Shown in pieces: positions 37,178 to 46,281 of a DNA stretch of 64,000 bases. The first letter of the stretch is position 1. Each line of letters starts with the position of its first letter. Below the pieces are notes generated by a model, which was given only the letters and a program-made list of their open reading frames with translations, had not been told where the DNA came from and ran no database searches. Source of the stretch: Brevundimonas sp. (GTDB lineage Bacteria > Pseudomonadota > Alphaproteobacteria > Caulobacterales > Caulobacteraceae); the NCBI RefSeq assembly GCF_027484365.1, contig NZ_JAIXTC010000031.1, positions 80,636 through 144,635 of the forward strand, in the 5' to 3' direction. The translations under genes were made by a program, and so were the position numbers.

Positions 37178-38185
37178 TCACCAGACCCCGATCTTCTCCG
37201 CCTCGCGGTGACTGATCGGGTGGTGCGCCTTGGCGTGATCTTCCTCGGCGAGGAACCGTACGGCCTCCAGGGCAGCCATACAGCCCATCCCGGCCGCCGT
37301 GACGGCCTGTCGGTAGACGTCGTCGGTGACGTCGCCGGCGGCGTAGCAGCCTTCGACATTGGTCGAGGTCGTGCCGGGCTTCACCACCAGATAGCCACCC
37401 TGTTTGGTTTCCAGCTGGCCCTTGAAGAGTTCTGACGACGGCGCGTGGCCGATGGCGATGAAGACGCCGTCCGCCTGGACCTCCTGCGTCGCTCCCGTCT
37501 TGGCGTGCTTCAGCCGAACGCCGGTGACGTTGGAGGCGATGCCGTCCGACTGGCCCAGAATCTCGTCGACCGCATGGTCCCAGATCACCTCGACCTTCGG
37601 ATTGGCGAACAGACGGTCCTGCAGGATCTTTTCGGCGCGGAACTCGTCCTTCCTGTGGACGACCGTCACCTTGGCGGCGAAATTGGTCAGGAACAGCGCC
37701 TCCTCGACCGCCGTGTTCCCCCCGCCGACGACGATCACGTTCTTGCCGCGATAGAAGAAGCCGTCGCAGGTCGCACAGGCCGAGACGCCGAAGCCCTGGT
37801 ATTTCTGCTCGCTCTCCAGCCCCAGCCATTTGGCCTGGGCGCCGGTGGAGATGATGACCGTCTCGGCCAGCAGCTCGGTCCCGCTGTCGAGCTTCAGTCG
37901 GAACGGGCGCTGCGACAGGTCGCAGGACACGACGATATCCTCGATCACCTCGGTCCCGACGTGCAGGGCCTGGGCCTTCATCTGCTCCATCAGCCAGGGC
38001 CCCTGGATGGCCTCGGCGAAGCCCGGATAGTTCTCCACGTCGGTGGTGATGGTCAGCTGGCCGCCCGGCTGGATGCCGGCGATCACCGCCGGGTTCAGGT
38101 TGGCCCGGGCCGCATAGATGGCGGCGGTCCAGCCGGCGGGGCCGGAGCCGATGATGGCGACGCGGATCGTTCTCGGAGTGCTCAT
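37178..38185 (-). CDS. trxB: thioredoxin-disulfide reductase
   Basis: NADPH-dependent flavoprotein that reduces thioredoxin. The protein has 335 residues. The FAD site is IIGSGPAGWTAAIYAARANL, the redox-active disulfide is CATC in GVSACATCDGFFY, and the NADP site is VVGGGNTAVEEALFL. The C-terminal GDVTDD completes the FAD domain. It is convergent with the response regulator. Confidence 0.96.
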   Translation of the reverse strand: MSTPRTIRVAIIGSGPAGWTAAIYAARANLNPAVIAGIQPGGQLTITTDVENYPGFAEAIQGPWLMEQMKAQALHVGTEVIEDIVVSCDLSQRPFRLKLDSGTELLAETVIISTGAQAKWLGLESEQKYQGFGVSACATCDGFFYRGKNVIVVGGGNTAVEEALFLTNFAAKVTVVHRKDEFRAEKILQDRLFANPKVEVIWDHAVDEILGQSDGIASNVTGVRLKHAKTGATQEVQADGVFIAIGHAPSSELFKGQLETKQGGYLVVKPGTTSTNVEGCYAAGDVTDDVYRQAVTAAGMGCMAALEAVRFLAEEDHAKAHHPISHREAEKIGVW

Positions 38186-38255
38186 AGGTGCTATCTAGTC
38201 GTTGATTCCGCCCTGTGCGATGTCAGGCACGACGGAAATCGTGGAAGGATGCGAC

Positions 38256-38558
38256 ATGGCTACCCAACCGGGACGGAGTTTCATCGGCATAGGGCTCGCT
38301 TTGGGCGTGGCGATCGGCGCGGGCCTGGGCGTCGCCCTGGGAAACCTGGCGCTCGGGATCGGTCTCGGGATCGCCCTTGGCTTCGCCGTCGGCGCTGCGG
38401 CGGACGCCGGCGGCAAGGCGAAGCGGAAGGGCGACGGCGACGGGGGCTCCGTCATGATCGCCGGCGACGGCGGCGGCCGTTCGAAGGACAATGACGGATC
38501 TGACAACGACGGCGGGTCAGACGGCGGCGGGGACGGTGGAGGCGGCGGCGGGGACTGA
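38256..38558 (+). CDS. glycine-rich small membrane protein, 100 aa
   Basis: Start ATG 38256 follows GGAAGGATG. Two adjacent hydrophobic glycine-zipper helices (GIGLALGVAIGAGLGVALGN and ALGIGLGIALGFAVGAAA) are followed by a basic turn and an extreme Gly/Asp tail. The 3' end overlaps the convergent ELM1-like gene by 42 bases. No function is recognised. Confidence 0.65.
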   Translation: MATQPGRSFIGIGLALGVAIGAGLGVALGNLALGIGLGIALGFAVGAAADAGGKAKRKGDGDGGSVMIAGDGGGRSKDNDGSDNDGGSDGGGDGGGGGGD

Positions 38559-39545
38559 CGCCTGGCGGCCCATCGCCTTGAGGACTTCGCGCGCGGCGCG
38601 CTCTGTCTCCGCGAGCGGTGAATAGGTCCAGGTCTCCAGCGATCCGTCGAACGGTCGGGCCGCTCCACGGGCGACGAGATCGGCATGCAGCCGGGCGAAC
38701 TTTCCGGGCGGCTTCAGGGCGACCATGGGCAGGACGTGCACCGGCTTGCCGGTGGAGGCGGCCTCGGCCGCCATATTGGCGCTGTCCTCGGTGACGAGGA
38801 CGTGGTCGGCCGCGTGCAGGAAGGCGAACAGCGGGTTCGGCCCCTCGCCGTCCCAGAGCCAGCCGGGCAGGGCCTGAAGCCTTTCAGTCATCACCGCCTT
38901 CGCCGGCTCGGGCGTGCGTCGCGAGAAGGTCAGCATCAACGAGCCGCCGGAGGTCCGAACGGCCTGCGCAATCCTGTCGGCCAGCAGGCCGGCATGATCC
39001 GGGGTCAGGTCAAAGGCCTTCGACCGCCCTCCGATCAGGACAGCGACACGCGGATGGGGCAGGGGGTCCAGCCGCCCGGCGAAGGCGGGCGCGGCCTCGG
39101 CCAGGATCTGCGACGTGATCCGGTGCGGCGATCCCGTGATCGAGACGACATTGGCGCCGGTCAGCCCGTCATGGGCCGGGGCCACCACCCTGTCGAACAG
39201 CGCGGGATCGAGCCGCGGGTCCTGGGTCTGGACGACAAAGGTTCTCCCGCCGCTCAGCCGCCGTGCGGCCAGCGACAGGGGCAGGGTCGCACGCCCCGTC
39301 GCGATCCACAGATCCGGCCAGGTCTCACCGTCGGCGGGGAAGGGCGCTTCTGACGCCAGCATCCACTGCGCCTTCAGTCCGACCGGCAGCCAGTCGAACG
39401 ACGGCCGCCACTTCACGCGCCGGATGTCGATGATGGACGGAGTCAGGCGCGCGACTGCCCCGGCGAGACCGAGCGCCTGATTTTCCATGCCGGTGCGACC
39501 GTCCGAGACGACCGCGATACGAAGAGGGCCTGGCCCTACTTCCAC
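38517..39545 (-). CDS. mitochondrial fission ELM1-like protein
   Basis: This 342-residue protein belongs to the ELM1/DUF1022 family, whose bacterial members resemble GT-B glycosyltransferases. It has the characteristic start ([19 protein letters not shown]), [41 protein letters not shown] and [20 protein letters not shown]. The GTG at 39545 overlaps the end of greA by 10 bases, so the two are probably cotranscribed. The biochemical role in bacteria is unestablished. Confidence 0.88.
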   Translation of the reverse strand: MEVGPGPLRIAVVSDGRTGMENQALGLAGAVARLTPSIIDIRRVKWRPSFDWLPVGLKAQWMLASEAPFPADGETWPDLWIATGRATLPLSLAARRLSGGRTFVVQTQDPRLDPALFDRVVAPAHDGLTGANVVSITGSPHRITSQILAEAAPAFAGRLDPLPHPRVAVLIGGRSKAFDLTPDHAGLLADRIAQAVRTSGGSLMLTFSRRTPEPAKAVMTERLQALPGWLWDGEGPNPLFAFLHAADHVLVTEDSANMAAEAASTGKPVHVLPMVALKPPGKFARLHADLVARGAARPFDGSLETWTYSPLAETERAAREVLKAMGRQASVPAAASTVPAAV

Positions 39546-40009
39546 TCGACCTTGAGGATTTCGTAGGCCTTGACGCCGCCGGGAGTGTTCACCTCGACGG
39601 TATCGCCGACGGCCTTGGAGATCATGGCGCGGGCGATGGGCGAGGAGATGGAGATCTTGCCCTGCTTCACGTCGGCCTCATGTTCGCCGACGATCTGATA
39701 GCGACCTTCTTCCTCGGTGTCCTCGTCCACCACGGTGACCGTGGCGCCGAACTTGACCTGGTCGCCGCTGAGCTTGGTCACGTCGATGACCTGGGCGCGG
39801 CTGATCTTGTCCTCGATCTCGGCGATCGAGCCTTCGATCCAGCCCTGGCGTTCCTTGGCGGCGTGATACTCGGCGTTTTCCGACAGATCGCCGTGTTCGC
39901 GGGCCTCTGAAATCGCCGCGATGACGCTGGGACGTTCCACCGATTTCAATTGCTTAAGCTGATCGTCGAGGGAGCGGTAACCCTCGGCCGTCATCGGCAC
40001 TTTTTCCAT
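39536..40009 (-). CDS. greA: transcription elongation factor GreA
   Basis: This rescues backtracked RNA polymerase by stimulating transcript cleavage. The 157-residue protein has the N-terminal coiled coil ([40 protein letters not shown]) with the acidic D/E tip, and the C-terminal FKBP-like domain ([20 protein letters not shown]). ATG at 40009. Confidence 0.97.
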   Translation of the reverse strand: MEKVPMTAEGYRSLDDQLKQLKSVERPSVIAAISEAREHGDLSENAEYHAAKERQGWIEGSIAEIEDKISRAQVIDVTKLSGDQVKFGATVTVVDEDTEEEGRYQIVGEHEADVKQGKISISSPIARAMISKAVGDTVEVNTPGGVKAYEILKVEWK

Positions 40010-40167
40010 GTGGTCGTGATTTTCTGACTTGTCGCCCGGTAAACCGGAGAGGGGACTTAAGAGAAACTCTGGCGAATACGCTGGTCGCTGGGCGCGCGCG
40101 ACCGGCCGAAGATGCTAGGGCGCCCGGCGCGGAAACTCAAGGTCCGACCGGGAACAGGCCCGCCGGA

Positions 40168-40383
40168 TCAACCTGCAGGAGGTCGCACGGCTGGGTGACG
40201 ACCGTGCGACAGCCGACGATCGAGCATCGTCCTGGCCAGACCGTAGACGATCCAGGCGATCAGCAGGGCCCCGATCAGGGCGAACAGCAGGGACGCCAAC
40301 ATCGCGCCCGCCGCCATGAAGGCCAGGAGGAAGGCGATGGCCGCGCCGAGGCCGGCCGCGATCTGGATGTTCTTCAATTGCAT
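40168..40383 (-). CDS. hypothetical two-helix membrane protein, 71 aa
   Basis: From the ATG at 40383 the protein has two predicted membrane helices (GLGAAIAFLLAFMAAGAMLA and LLFALIGALLIAWIVYGLA) and a basic C-terminal tail. It lies between greA and the GST gene with no clear ribosome-binding site. It is plausible from hydrophobicity and codon use, but not certain. Confidence 0.45.
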   Translation of the reverse strand: MQLKNIQIAAGLGAAIAFLLAFMAAGAMLASLLFALIGALLIAWIVYGLARTMLDRRLSHGRHPAVRPPAG

Positions 40384-40431
40384 GGCCGATGAACGCACTC
40401 AGCCCCGGCCGGTTGCGATGCCGACGATGCG

Positions 40432-41097
40432 TCAGGCGTAGGCGTAGGGGCCGCCCCGCTCCAGCGCCTGCTGATAGGCCGGCCGCGCGTGGATCGTCTG
40501 CAGGAAGGCCTTCAGCTTCGGCTTGTCCGGCCCGTAGGGGGCGCGGCTGGCTCCGGCCTCCAGCGGGAAGCTCATCATGATGTCGGCGGCCGAGAAGGCG
40601 TCGCCGGCGAACCAGGCCGATTTCGACAACTCGCCTTCCCAATAGGCGGTGTGGGCCGCGATCTGGGGATCGATGAAGCTCGTCTGCGCCTTGTTCGAGA
40701 TCGCCTTGACCAGAGGCCGCACCAGGCCCGGCGACCGGGTCGGAAGGGCGCCGAACACCAGTTTCAGCAACAGGGGCGTCATCGCAGACCCCTCGGCATA
40801 GTGGAGCCAGTAGGTGAAGCGCCGCCCGGCCGCTGTCCCCGCCGTCGGCTTCAGCCCGTGCCCCGGATAGGTCTCCAGCAGATAGTCCATGATCGCCCCG
40901 GTCTCCGCGACGATGATGTCTCCGTCCTGGATCACCGGCGACTTGCCGAGCGGATGGATGGCGCGCAGCTCGGGCGGGGCCAGCATCGTGTCGGCGTTCC
41001 GCTCGTAACGCTTCACCTCATAGTCGAGGCCCATCTCCTCCAGCAGCCACAGCACGCGCTGCGAGCGGGAGTTGTTCAGGTGGTGGACGATGATCAT
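40432..41097 (-). CDS. glutathione S-transferase family protein
   Basis: This 221-residue protein has a thioredoxin-like N-domain (IIVHHLNNSRSQRVLWLLEE, LGKSPVIQDGDIIVAETGAI) and an all-helical C-domain. The S/R motif SRSQR at the first helix is where GSTs bind glutathione. The substrate is unknown; this class is common and often multiple in alphaproteobacteria. Confidence 0.9.
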   Translation of the reverse strand: MIIVHHLNNSRSQRVLWLLEEMGLDYEVKRYERNADTMLAPPELRAIHPLGKSPVIQDGDIIVAETGAIMDYLLETYPGHGLKPTAGTAAGRRFTYWLHYAEGSAMTPLLLKLVFGALPTRSPGLVRPLVKAISNKAQTSFIDPQIAAHTAYWEGELSKSAWFAGDAFSAADIMMSFPLEAGASRAPYGPDKPKLKAFLQTIHARPAYQQALERGGPYAYA

Positions 41098-41174
41098 TGC
41101 GGCTCTCCCCTAGGTTTGGCACATCCTAGCGGTGTTGACGCCGGGGAGGGCAAGCCCGGCGTCAACGCGTGCAT

Positions 41175-42413
41175 CTACTCGCGCGGGGCGGCCCAGTCCG
41201 ATCCCCGGAACACGCCGACATACTGGACATAGGAGTCGATCGGGGCGTTGGGTTCATCCAGCGCGAAACGCTGGACCGACGACTGGATGTTCATGAAGTC
41301 GCCGCCGGCCAGCGGAGAGCCGGCTGCGCGCGGGTTGAACAGGGTGATCTGCCCCGGCTCACTGGCCGCCTTCAGGGTCGCGGCTCCCTGGACCATCACA
41401 TAGGGGCCGTCGATGTTGAGCATGTTGAGCCGCATCCGTTGCACGCCCTGCGGCGTCGGTGCGGGGATCTGTACCCAGCTTTCCAGCGACAGGACGATAA
41501 TGCTGCTCATCGCCCGGGCGGCGGGCAGGTCTGAGGCCTTCACCCGCGCGGCGAACGAGCGGGCACCATTCACGCCCGACTGCATGATATGGAACAGGCC
41601 CCACAGCCCATAGGCGGGCCGGTCGCCGAGCTCGCCTGAGGTTACCGCTCGGCTGTAGGTGTTGAAGATCGTCGCCTCGCGTCCAGCCTTGGCGCGCAGG
41701 TCGCCGAGCACGCCGGACAGGCGCGCGGTCTCGGGCGTCTGCGTGGTCAGGGAGGCGACGGCCGCCAGGGCCATATCGGCCAGGGGCTCCGGATTGGCCC
41801 GGTCTGCCGCCGCCGCGACGAGCATCTCCGCGTCGGCCGTCCCGCCCTTCTCCTGGATCCACTGCGCGAACAGCGGCCAGTCCTGGATCGCGTCGATGCC
41901 CAGAATCCGCACCCGCCGTTCGGCTGGCAGAGTCAGGTTCAGCGCCCGGATGCCACGCACCTTGGCCTCGAAGGCGGTATTGCCCCACTGGGCACCGCTG
42001 CCGGACCAGTAGTCGAACACTCGGTCCAGAACTGCCTCGTCACCGGTCTCAAGATATTGGTTCAGCATCGCGCCCTGAACTGGATCGACCTCGGCCAGAT
42101 AGTCGGTCAGGCCGGCACGGGCGTTGAGAAGGGTCAGCAGCTCCAGGTCCAGTACCTGGGGGGCCGCGACCCCATGGCTCTCGCCGAGCAGGATCAGTTT
42201 CTGCTGATAGAACTCGGCCGGGAAGTCGAACGACAGCCCGCCGGTCACCGGTCCGTCAGCCACGACATTGGCCCGCAACCACTCGACCTTGGCCGGATCG
42301 GCGCGGTCGACCAGCGCCTCGGCGGGCAACGGTGGCGGCATCTGCGCCATGGCCGACGACGCGCAGAGCATCACGGCCACGGCCACGCCTGCGAGAATCG
42401 AACTCTTGATCAT
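41175..42413 (-). CDS. secreted erythromycin esterase/ChaN-like superfamily protein
   Basis: This 412-residue protein has a Sec signal peptide (ILAGVAVAVMLCASSAMAQ). The N-terminal half has LILLGESHGVAAPQVLDLEL, the hallmark GESHG motif of the EreA/ChaN-like superfamily, and further on RVRILGIDAIQDWP. The catalytic glutamate/histidine set cannot be fully checked. Most members are of unknown function; antibiotic esterase activity is not implied. Divergent from selD. Confidence 0.7.
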   Translation of the reverse strand: MIKSSILAGVAVAVMLCASSAMAQMPPPLPAEALVDRADPAKVEWLRANVVADGPVTGGLSFDFPAEFYQQKLILLGESHGVAAPQVLDLELLTLLNARAGLTDYLAEVDPVQGAMLNQYLETGDEAVLDRVFDYWSGSGAQWGNTAFEAKVRGIRALNLTLPAERRVRILGIDAIQDWPLFAQWIQEKGGTADAEMLVAAAADRANPEPLADMALAAVASLTTQTPETARLSGVLGDLRAKAGREATIFNTYSRAVTSGELGDRPAYGLWGLFHIMQSGVNGARSFAARVKASDLPAARAMSSIIVLSLESWVQIPAPTPQGVQRMRLNMLNIDGPYVMVQGAATLKAASEPGQITLFNPRAAGSPLAGGDFMNIQSSVQRFALDEPNAPIDSYVQYVGVFRGSDWAAPRE

Positions 42414-42563
42414 GGGAACCCCCGATACGACACCTGCGTCGTATGATGGAGAGGCGACCAGGGCCTGAGTTGGACGCAGCGCGGCAGGTTAAATTTCTGT
42501 AGGATACCGTGAACCCGCTCCGGCTTGCCGACCGGCAAACCTGGGTCCGCCCCTCGATAGCCG

Positions 42564-42587
42564 AAGGCCGCCGCTGGCGGCGGCCTT
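42564..42587. other. perfect 10-bp GC hairpin in the selD upstream region
   Basis: AAGGCCGCCG and its exact complement surround the loop CTGG. It lies about 110 bases before selD in the divergent gap (42414-42696), so it is not placed as a terminator for either flanking gene. No gene or RNA is otherwise recognised in this gap. Confidence 0.5.
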
Positions 42588-42696
42588 ACGGGCCAGGACC
42601 ATGGACACCGCGTCGAGGTGGGCAGGCGTTGCGGCCTGCAAAGGGCAGCGGTTGACCGAGATTGAAACCCGGCCCGCTTTCGCCCACACCGGGTCC

Positions 42697-43740
42697 ATGA
42701 CCACGCCCGAACCCCGCCTGACGTCGCTGGCCCACGGAGGCGGCTGCGGCTGCAAGCTGTCGCCGGGCGTCCTGCGCGACATTCTGTCGAAGACGCCCCG
42801 GGCCGCCGCCTTCGCCAACCTCATGGTCGGGACCGAGACCAGCGATGACGCGGCCGTCTGGCGGCTGAACGACCAGCAGGCCCTGGTAGCGACGACGGAC
42901 TTCTTCATGCCGGTGGTCGACGACCCGTTCGACTTCGGCCGGATCGCGGCGACCAACGCCCTGTCCGACGTCTATGCCATGGGCGGGCGACCGATCTTCG
43001 CCCTGGCCCTGGTCGGGATGCCGGTGAACGTCCTGTCGACGGAGACCATCGGCCGTATCCTGGCGGGCGGCGCGAGCGTCTGCGCCGAGGCCGGCATCCC
43101 TGTCGCGGGGGGGCATTCGATCGACAGCGTCGAGCCGATCTACGGGCTTGTGGCGCTCGGCCTCGTCCATCCCGACCGGGTGCTGACCAATCGCGGCGCC
43201 CAGGTCGGCGACGTGCTGATCCTGACCAAGGGGCTCGGCGTCGGCGTCCTCTCGGCGGCGCTCAAGCAGGAGCGTCTGGACGCGGGCGGCTACGCCGTCC
43301 TGATCGCCTCGACCACGAAGCTGAACACCGTCGGCGCCGATCTGGCCGGGACGGAGGATGTCCACGCCATGACCGACGTGACCGGCTTCGGGCTTCTGGG
43401 GCATGGGCTGGAGATGGCGCGGGGCTCCGGTCTGGCGGTGGAGCTCGACGCGGGGGCCGCGCCCCTGCTGGAGGGAGTCGAAGCCCTCGCCCGCGACGGC
43501 GTCCGCACCGGCGCCTCCGGCCGCAACTGGGCCTCGTACGGGGAGGCGATCACCCTTCCGGCCGGGTTCGACGACTGGCGTCGGGACCTCCTGACCGACC
43601 CCCAGACCTCGGGCGGCCTGCTCGTCGCCGTCGCGGCCGGGGCCGCCGACGCCGTGCTGGCGACGATCCGGGCGGCGGGCTTCGACCAGGCCGCCGTCGT
43701 CGGTCGGGTCGTCGAGGGCGCCGGGGTGCGGGTCGTTTGA
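42697..43740 (+). CDS. selD: selenide, water dikinase
   Basis: Makes selenophosphate from selenide and ATP. Start ATG 42697 gives 347 residues; the upstream in-frame extension looks noncoding. The catalytic loop is GGGCGCKL with C17 and K20, the same positions as in E. coli SelD. Other motifs are [40 protein letters not shown] and DPQTSGGLL. Its stop overlaps mnmH, and the two form an operon. Confidence 0.96.
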   Translation: MTTPEPRLTSLAHGGGCGCKLSPGVLRDILSKTPRAAAFANLMVGTETSDDAAVWRLNDQQALVATTDFFMPVVDDPFDFGRIAATNALSDVYAMGGRPIFALALVGMPVNVLSTETIGRILAGGASVCAEAGIPVAGGHSIDSVEPIYGLVALGLVHPDRVLTNRGAQVGDVLILTKGLGVGVLSAALKQERLDAGGYAVLIASTTKLNTVGADLAGTEDVHAMTDVTGFGLLGHGLEMARGSGLAVELDAGAAPLLEGVEALARDGVRTGASGRNWASYGEAITLPAGFDDWRRDLLTDPQTSGGLLVAVAAGAADAVLATIRAAGFDQAAVVGRVVEGAGVRVV

Positions 43741-44795
43741 TCCGGCGCACGACCGATCTGTCGGCCGCAGCGCGCGTCGGGTTCGACGCCATCATCGACG
43801 TCCGCAGCCCCGCCGAGTTCGCCGAGGATCACATCCCCGGCGCGATCAACCTGCCGGTCCTCGACAATGACGAACGCGCCGAGATCGGCACGATCTATGT
43901 CCAGTCGTCCAAATTCCTCGCCCGCCGCATCGGCGCTGCCAAGGTGGCGCGGAACATCGCCGCCCATCTCGACGGCGCCCTGAAGGATCGCGACGGAAGC
44001 TTCCGCCCCCTGGTCCACTGCTGGCGCGGCGGCCAGAGGTCGGGGGCGATGGTCGCGGTCATGGACCAGATCGGCTGGCCGGTGACCCTGCTCGACGGCG
44101 GCTACATGACCTGGCGTCGCAAGGTCCAGACGACCCTCTACGGCGAGGCGGCCTGGTCGGTCGTCCTGCTCGACGGCGGTACCGGGTCCGGCAAGACGGC
44201 CCTGCTCCCCCGTCTCGCGGAGCGGGGCGTGCAGACGATCGACCTTGAAGGCCTGGCCGGCCATCGCGGCTCCCTGTTCGGCGCGACCGGCCAGGCCCAG
44301 CCGTCCCAGAAATGGTTCGAGAGCCGCCTCTACGAAGCGCTCGAAGGCCTCGATCGGACCCGGCCCGTGGTGGTCGAGGCCGAGTCCAGCCGCATCGGCG
44401 CCCGCACCGTGCCGCCCGCGCTCTGGTCCGCCATGGGCCGCGCTTCCGTCGTCGAACTGTCGGCCCCGGTCGAGGCGCGCGCCGCCTTCTCCGCCCGGGT
44501 CTACGCCGACATCGCCGCCGACGTCGCGGCGCTGGAGACTGCCCTCGGCCGCCTGCCGCCGCACCATTCAAAGGAGACGGTCGCCGGCTGGAAGGCCATG
44601 GCCCATGAAGGCCGCACGGTCGACCTCGCCGCCGCCCTGATCGCGGAACACTATGACCCCGCCTACCGCCGCATGTCCGCCCGCCGCGACCGGCCGGTGA
44701 TCGGGCGGGTGGAGATGACCGCGGTGTCGGACGCGGAACTCGACCGCGCGGCGGATCTCATTTCTGACACCCTCTCCCGGCGGGAGAGGGCTTGA
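43737..44795 (+). CDS. mnmH: tRNA 2-selenouridine synthase
   Basis: Replaces sulfur by selenium at tRNA position 34 using SelD selenophosphate. Start TTG 43737 overlaps the selD stop. The 352-residue protein has a rhodanese domain with cysteine in [11 protein letters not shown] and a P-loop ([14 protein letters not shown]). Geranyl-thio intermediate chemistry is described for the family. Its last residues, LSRRERA, are encoded by an intergenic repeat arm rather than by the conserved domain. Confidence 0.95.
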   Translation: MIRRTTDLSAAARVGFDAIIDVRSPAEFAEDHIPGAINLPVLDNDERAEIGTIYVQSSKFLARRIGAAKVARNIAAHLDGALKDRDGSFRPLVHCWRGGQRSGAMVAVMDQIGWPVTLLDGGYMTWRRKVQTTLYGEAAWSVVLLDGGTGSGKTALLPRLAERGVQTIDLEGLAGHRGSLFGATGQAQPSQKWFESRLYEALEGLDRTRPVVVEAESSRIGARTVPPALWSAMGRASVVELSAPVEARAAFSARVYADIAADVAALETALGRLPPHHSKETVAGWKAMAHEGRTVDLAAALIAEHYDPAYRRMSARRDRPVIGRVEMTAVSDAELDRAADLISDTLSRRERA

Positions 44796-44934
44796 GCGCA
44801 CGGCGGCGATAGCCGTCGTTCTCGCGCGAAAGGGTGAGGGGCTGGTGCCAACCGGTGAGGGCTGCCCCTCACCCTTTCGGCTGGCGCATCGCTAACGCTC
44901 TGCGAGCCTCAAGCCCTCTCCCGCCTGGAGAGGG
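44770..44934. repeat. 165-bp dispersed inverted-repeat element
   Basis: Outer 27-base arms (44770-44796 and 44908-44934) are complementary at 26 of 27 positions. The arms are themselves hairpins. Both carry GAGAGGGCTTGA, which ends mnmH on the plus strand and the glycosyltransferase on the minus strand. The interior CACGGCGGCG...AGCCGTCGTTCT is shared with the element at 48.9 kb. Confidence 0.85.
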
Positions 44935-46210
44935 AAAACATCTGCACAATCCGCTCCGCCGCCACCGCCGCTCCATCCTCGCGCGACGCCACGACCCCCA
45001 GCCGTGTCGCGGTCCCGACCAGCGTCGGATCGGCGAGCATCCGGTCCAGCACCGTCGCGACCCGCCCGGCCCGGTAGGCGCGGCGGCTCAGGGTCGCCCC
45101 GCACCCCAGCCGCACGATCCGCGCCCCATTGTCGAACTGGTCCCCCAGGAACGGCACGACCATTTGCGGCCGCCCCGCGCGCAGGGCCTGCTGCGTCGTC
45201 CCGACCCCGCCCTGGTGCACGATGGCCGCTGCGCGCGGGAACAGCTTCGAATAGGGCGCATAGGGCAGGGCGATCGCATCCGGCCCGTCGGCGACACCGG
45301 GGTCTCCCTCCGGCCCGACCAGCAGGACGGCGCGGCGACCCATCCGCCGGGCCGCCTTCAGGCTCTCGACATAGAAGTCGCCCGGGATGAGCACCGCTGC
45401 GCTGCCGAGGGTGAAGACGATCGGCGCCGATCCCGCGTCGAGGAACCGGTCGAGCTCGCGCGGCATGACGACCGGTCCGCCCGCCTCGCTGTCATAAGCG
45501 GCGTAGCCGGTGACCGCGAACCCGGCCGGCGCATCCGGCTGGACGGGGCTCAGCAGGGGCGAATAGAGGCCGAGCGCCAGATCGGCGTTGGCCGCTCCGT
45601 CGAAGAACAGGTTGGCCTTTCTCGCCGGCAGGCCCAGCGAGGCCCGCACCCGGTTGATCGGCTTCGTCCAGGGATCGGTGCTGGCCCGCGCCAGACCGAT
45701 CGTCGCCCGGTTCAGCCACAGCCGCGCGCCCGACGTCGCAGGCGCCAGCCAGGGCGCGCGCGGCAGGAAGGGCGGGTCATAGGCGGAAAACACCACGGTC
45801 GGCTGCAGGGCCGCCGAGACGTAGGGCACGCCCGCCATTTCCGCGGCCATGGCCGCGCCCGCCGCGAAGGTGGCCCCGACGACGGCGCTCGACCCGCGCG
45901 CCACGACCTCGACCTCGCGCGTCCAGGTCTCGAGATAGGGCAGCATCACCTTCTCGAACAGGAACCGGTCGGACCTTGCGATGGCCCGGGTGATTTCGGC
46001 CAGGTCCATGCCGAGGTCTGCGCTCAGCTGCGCCACCCCCGGCCCGACCCGGTGAAAGACCAGCCCCTCCGCCTCGACCTTCGCCCCGTATTCGACCGAG
46101 GTCGCGATCTCCGCCTGAAAACCCCGGGCCTTCAGAGCCACGCCGAGGGCGATGAACGGATGCAGGTCGCCGAGCGATCCTGCGGTGCAGAGAATGATGC
46201 GGGGAGGCAT
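44909..46210 (-). CDS. UDP-glycosyltransferase (MGT/UGT-type)
   Basis: This 433-residue GT1-family enzyme starts at ATG 46210. It has an N-terminal acceptor domain (IILCTAGSLGDLHPFIALGV) and a C-terminal nucleotide-sugar domain with VHQGGVGTTQQALRAGRP and VPFLGDQFDNGARI, the bacterial macrolide/sterol glycosyltransferase signature. The final residues, LSRRERA, come from the adjoining repeat arm. The acceptor is unknown. Convergent with mnmH and divergent from the symporter. Confidence 0.92.
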   Translation of the reverse strand: MPPRIILCTAGSLGDLHPFIALGVALKARGFQAEIATSVEYGAKVEAEGLVFHRVGPGVAQLSADLGMDLAEITRAIARSDRFLFEKVMLPYLETWTREVEVVARGSSAVVGATFAAGAAMAAEMAGVPYVSAALQPTVVFSAYDPPFLPRAPWLAPATSGARLWLNRATIGLARASTDPWTKPINRVRASLGLPARKANLFFDGAANADLALGLYSPLLSPVQPDAPAGFAVTGYAAYDSEAGGPVVMPRELDRFLDAGSAPIVFTLGSAAVLIPGDFYVESLKAARRMGRRAVLLVGPEGDPGVADGPDAIALPYAPYSKLFPRAAAIVHQGGVGTTQQALRAGRPQMVVPFLGDQFDNGARIVRLGCGATLSRRAYRAGRVATVLDRMLADPTLVGTATRLGVVASREDGAAVAAERIVQMFSLSRRERA

Positions 46211-46281
46211 GGCTGACCCTAGCACGTCTCCGTGAAGGTTCACTCTGGCGTCCGGCGACGCCGGTGCTTAGCCTCTCCCCC

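Noticed and set aside
42564..42587. Terminator before selD
   Set aside because: The hairpin is strong but lies in a divergent promoter region and has no following T-run, so it is recorded only as a structure.
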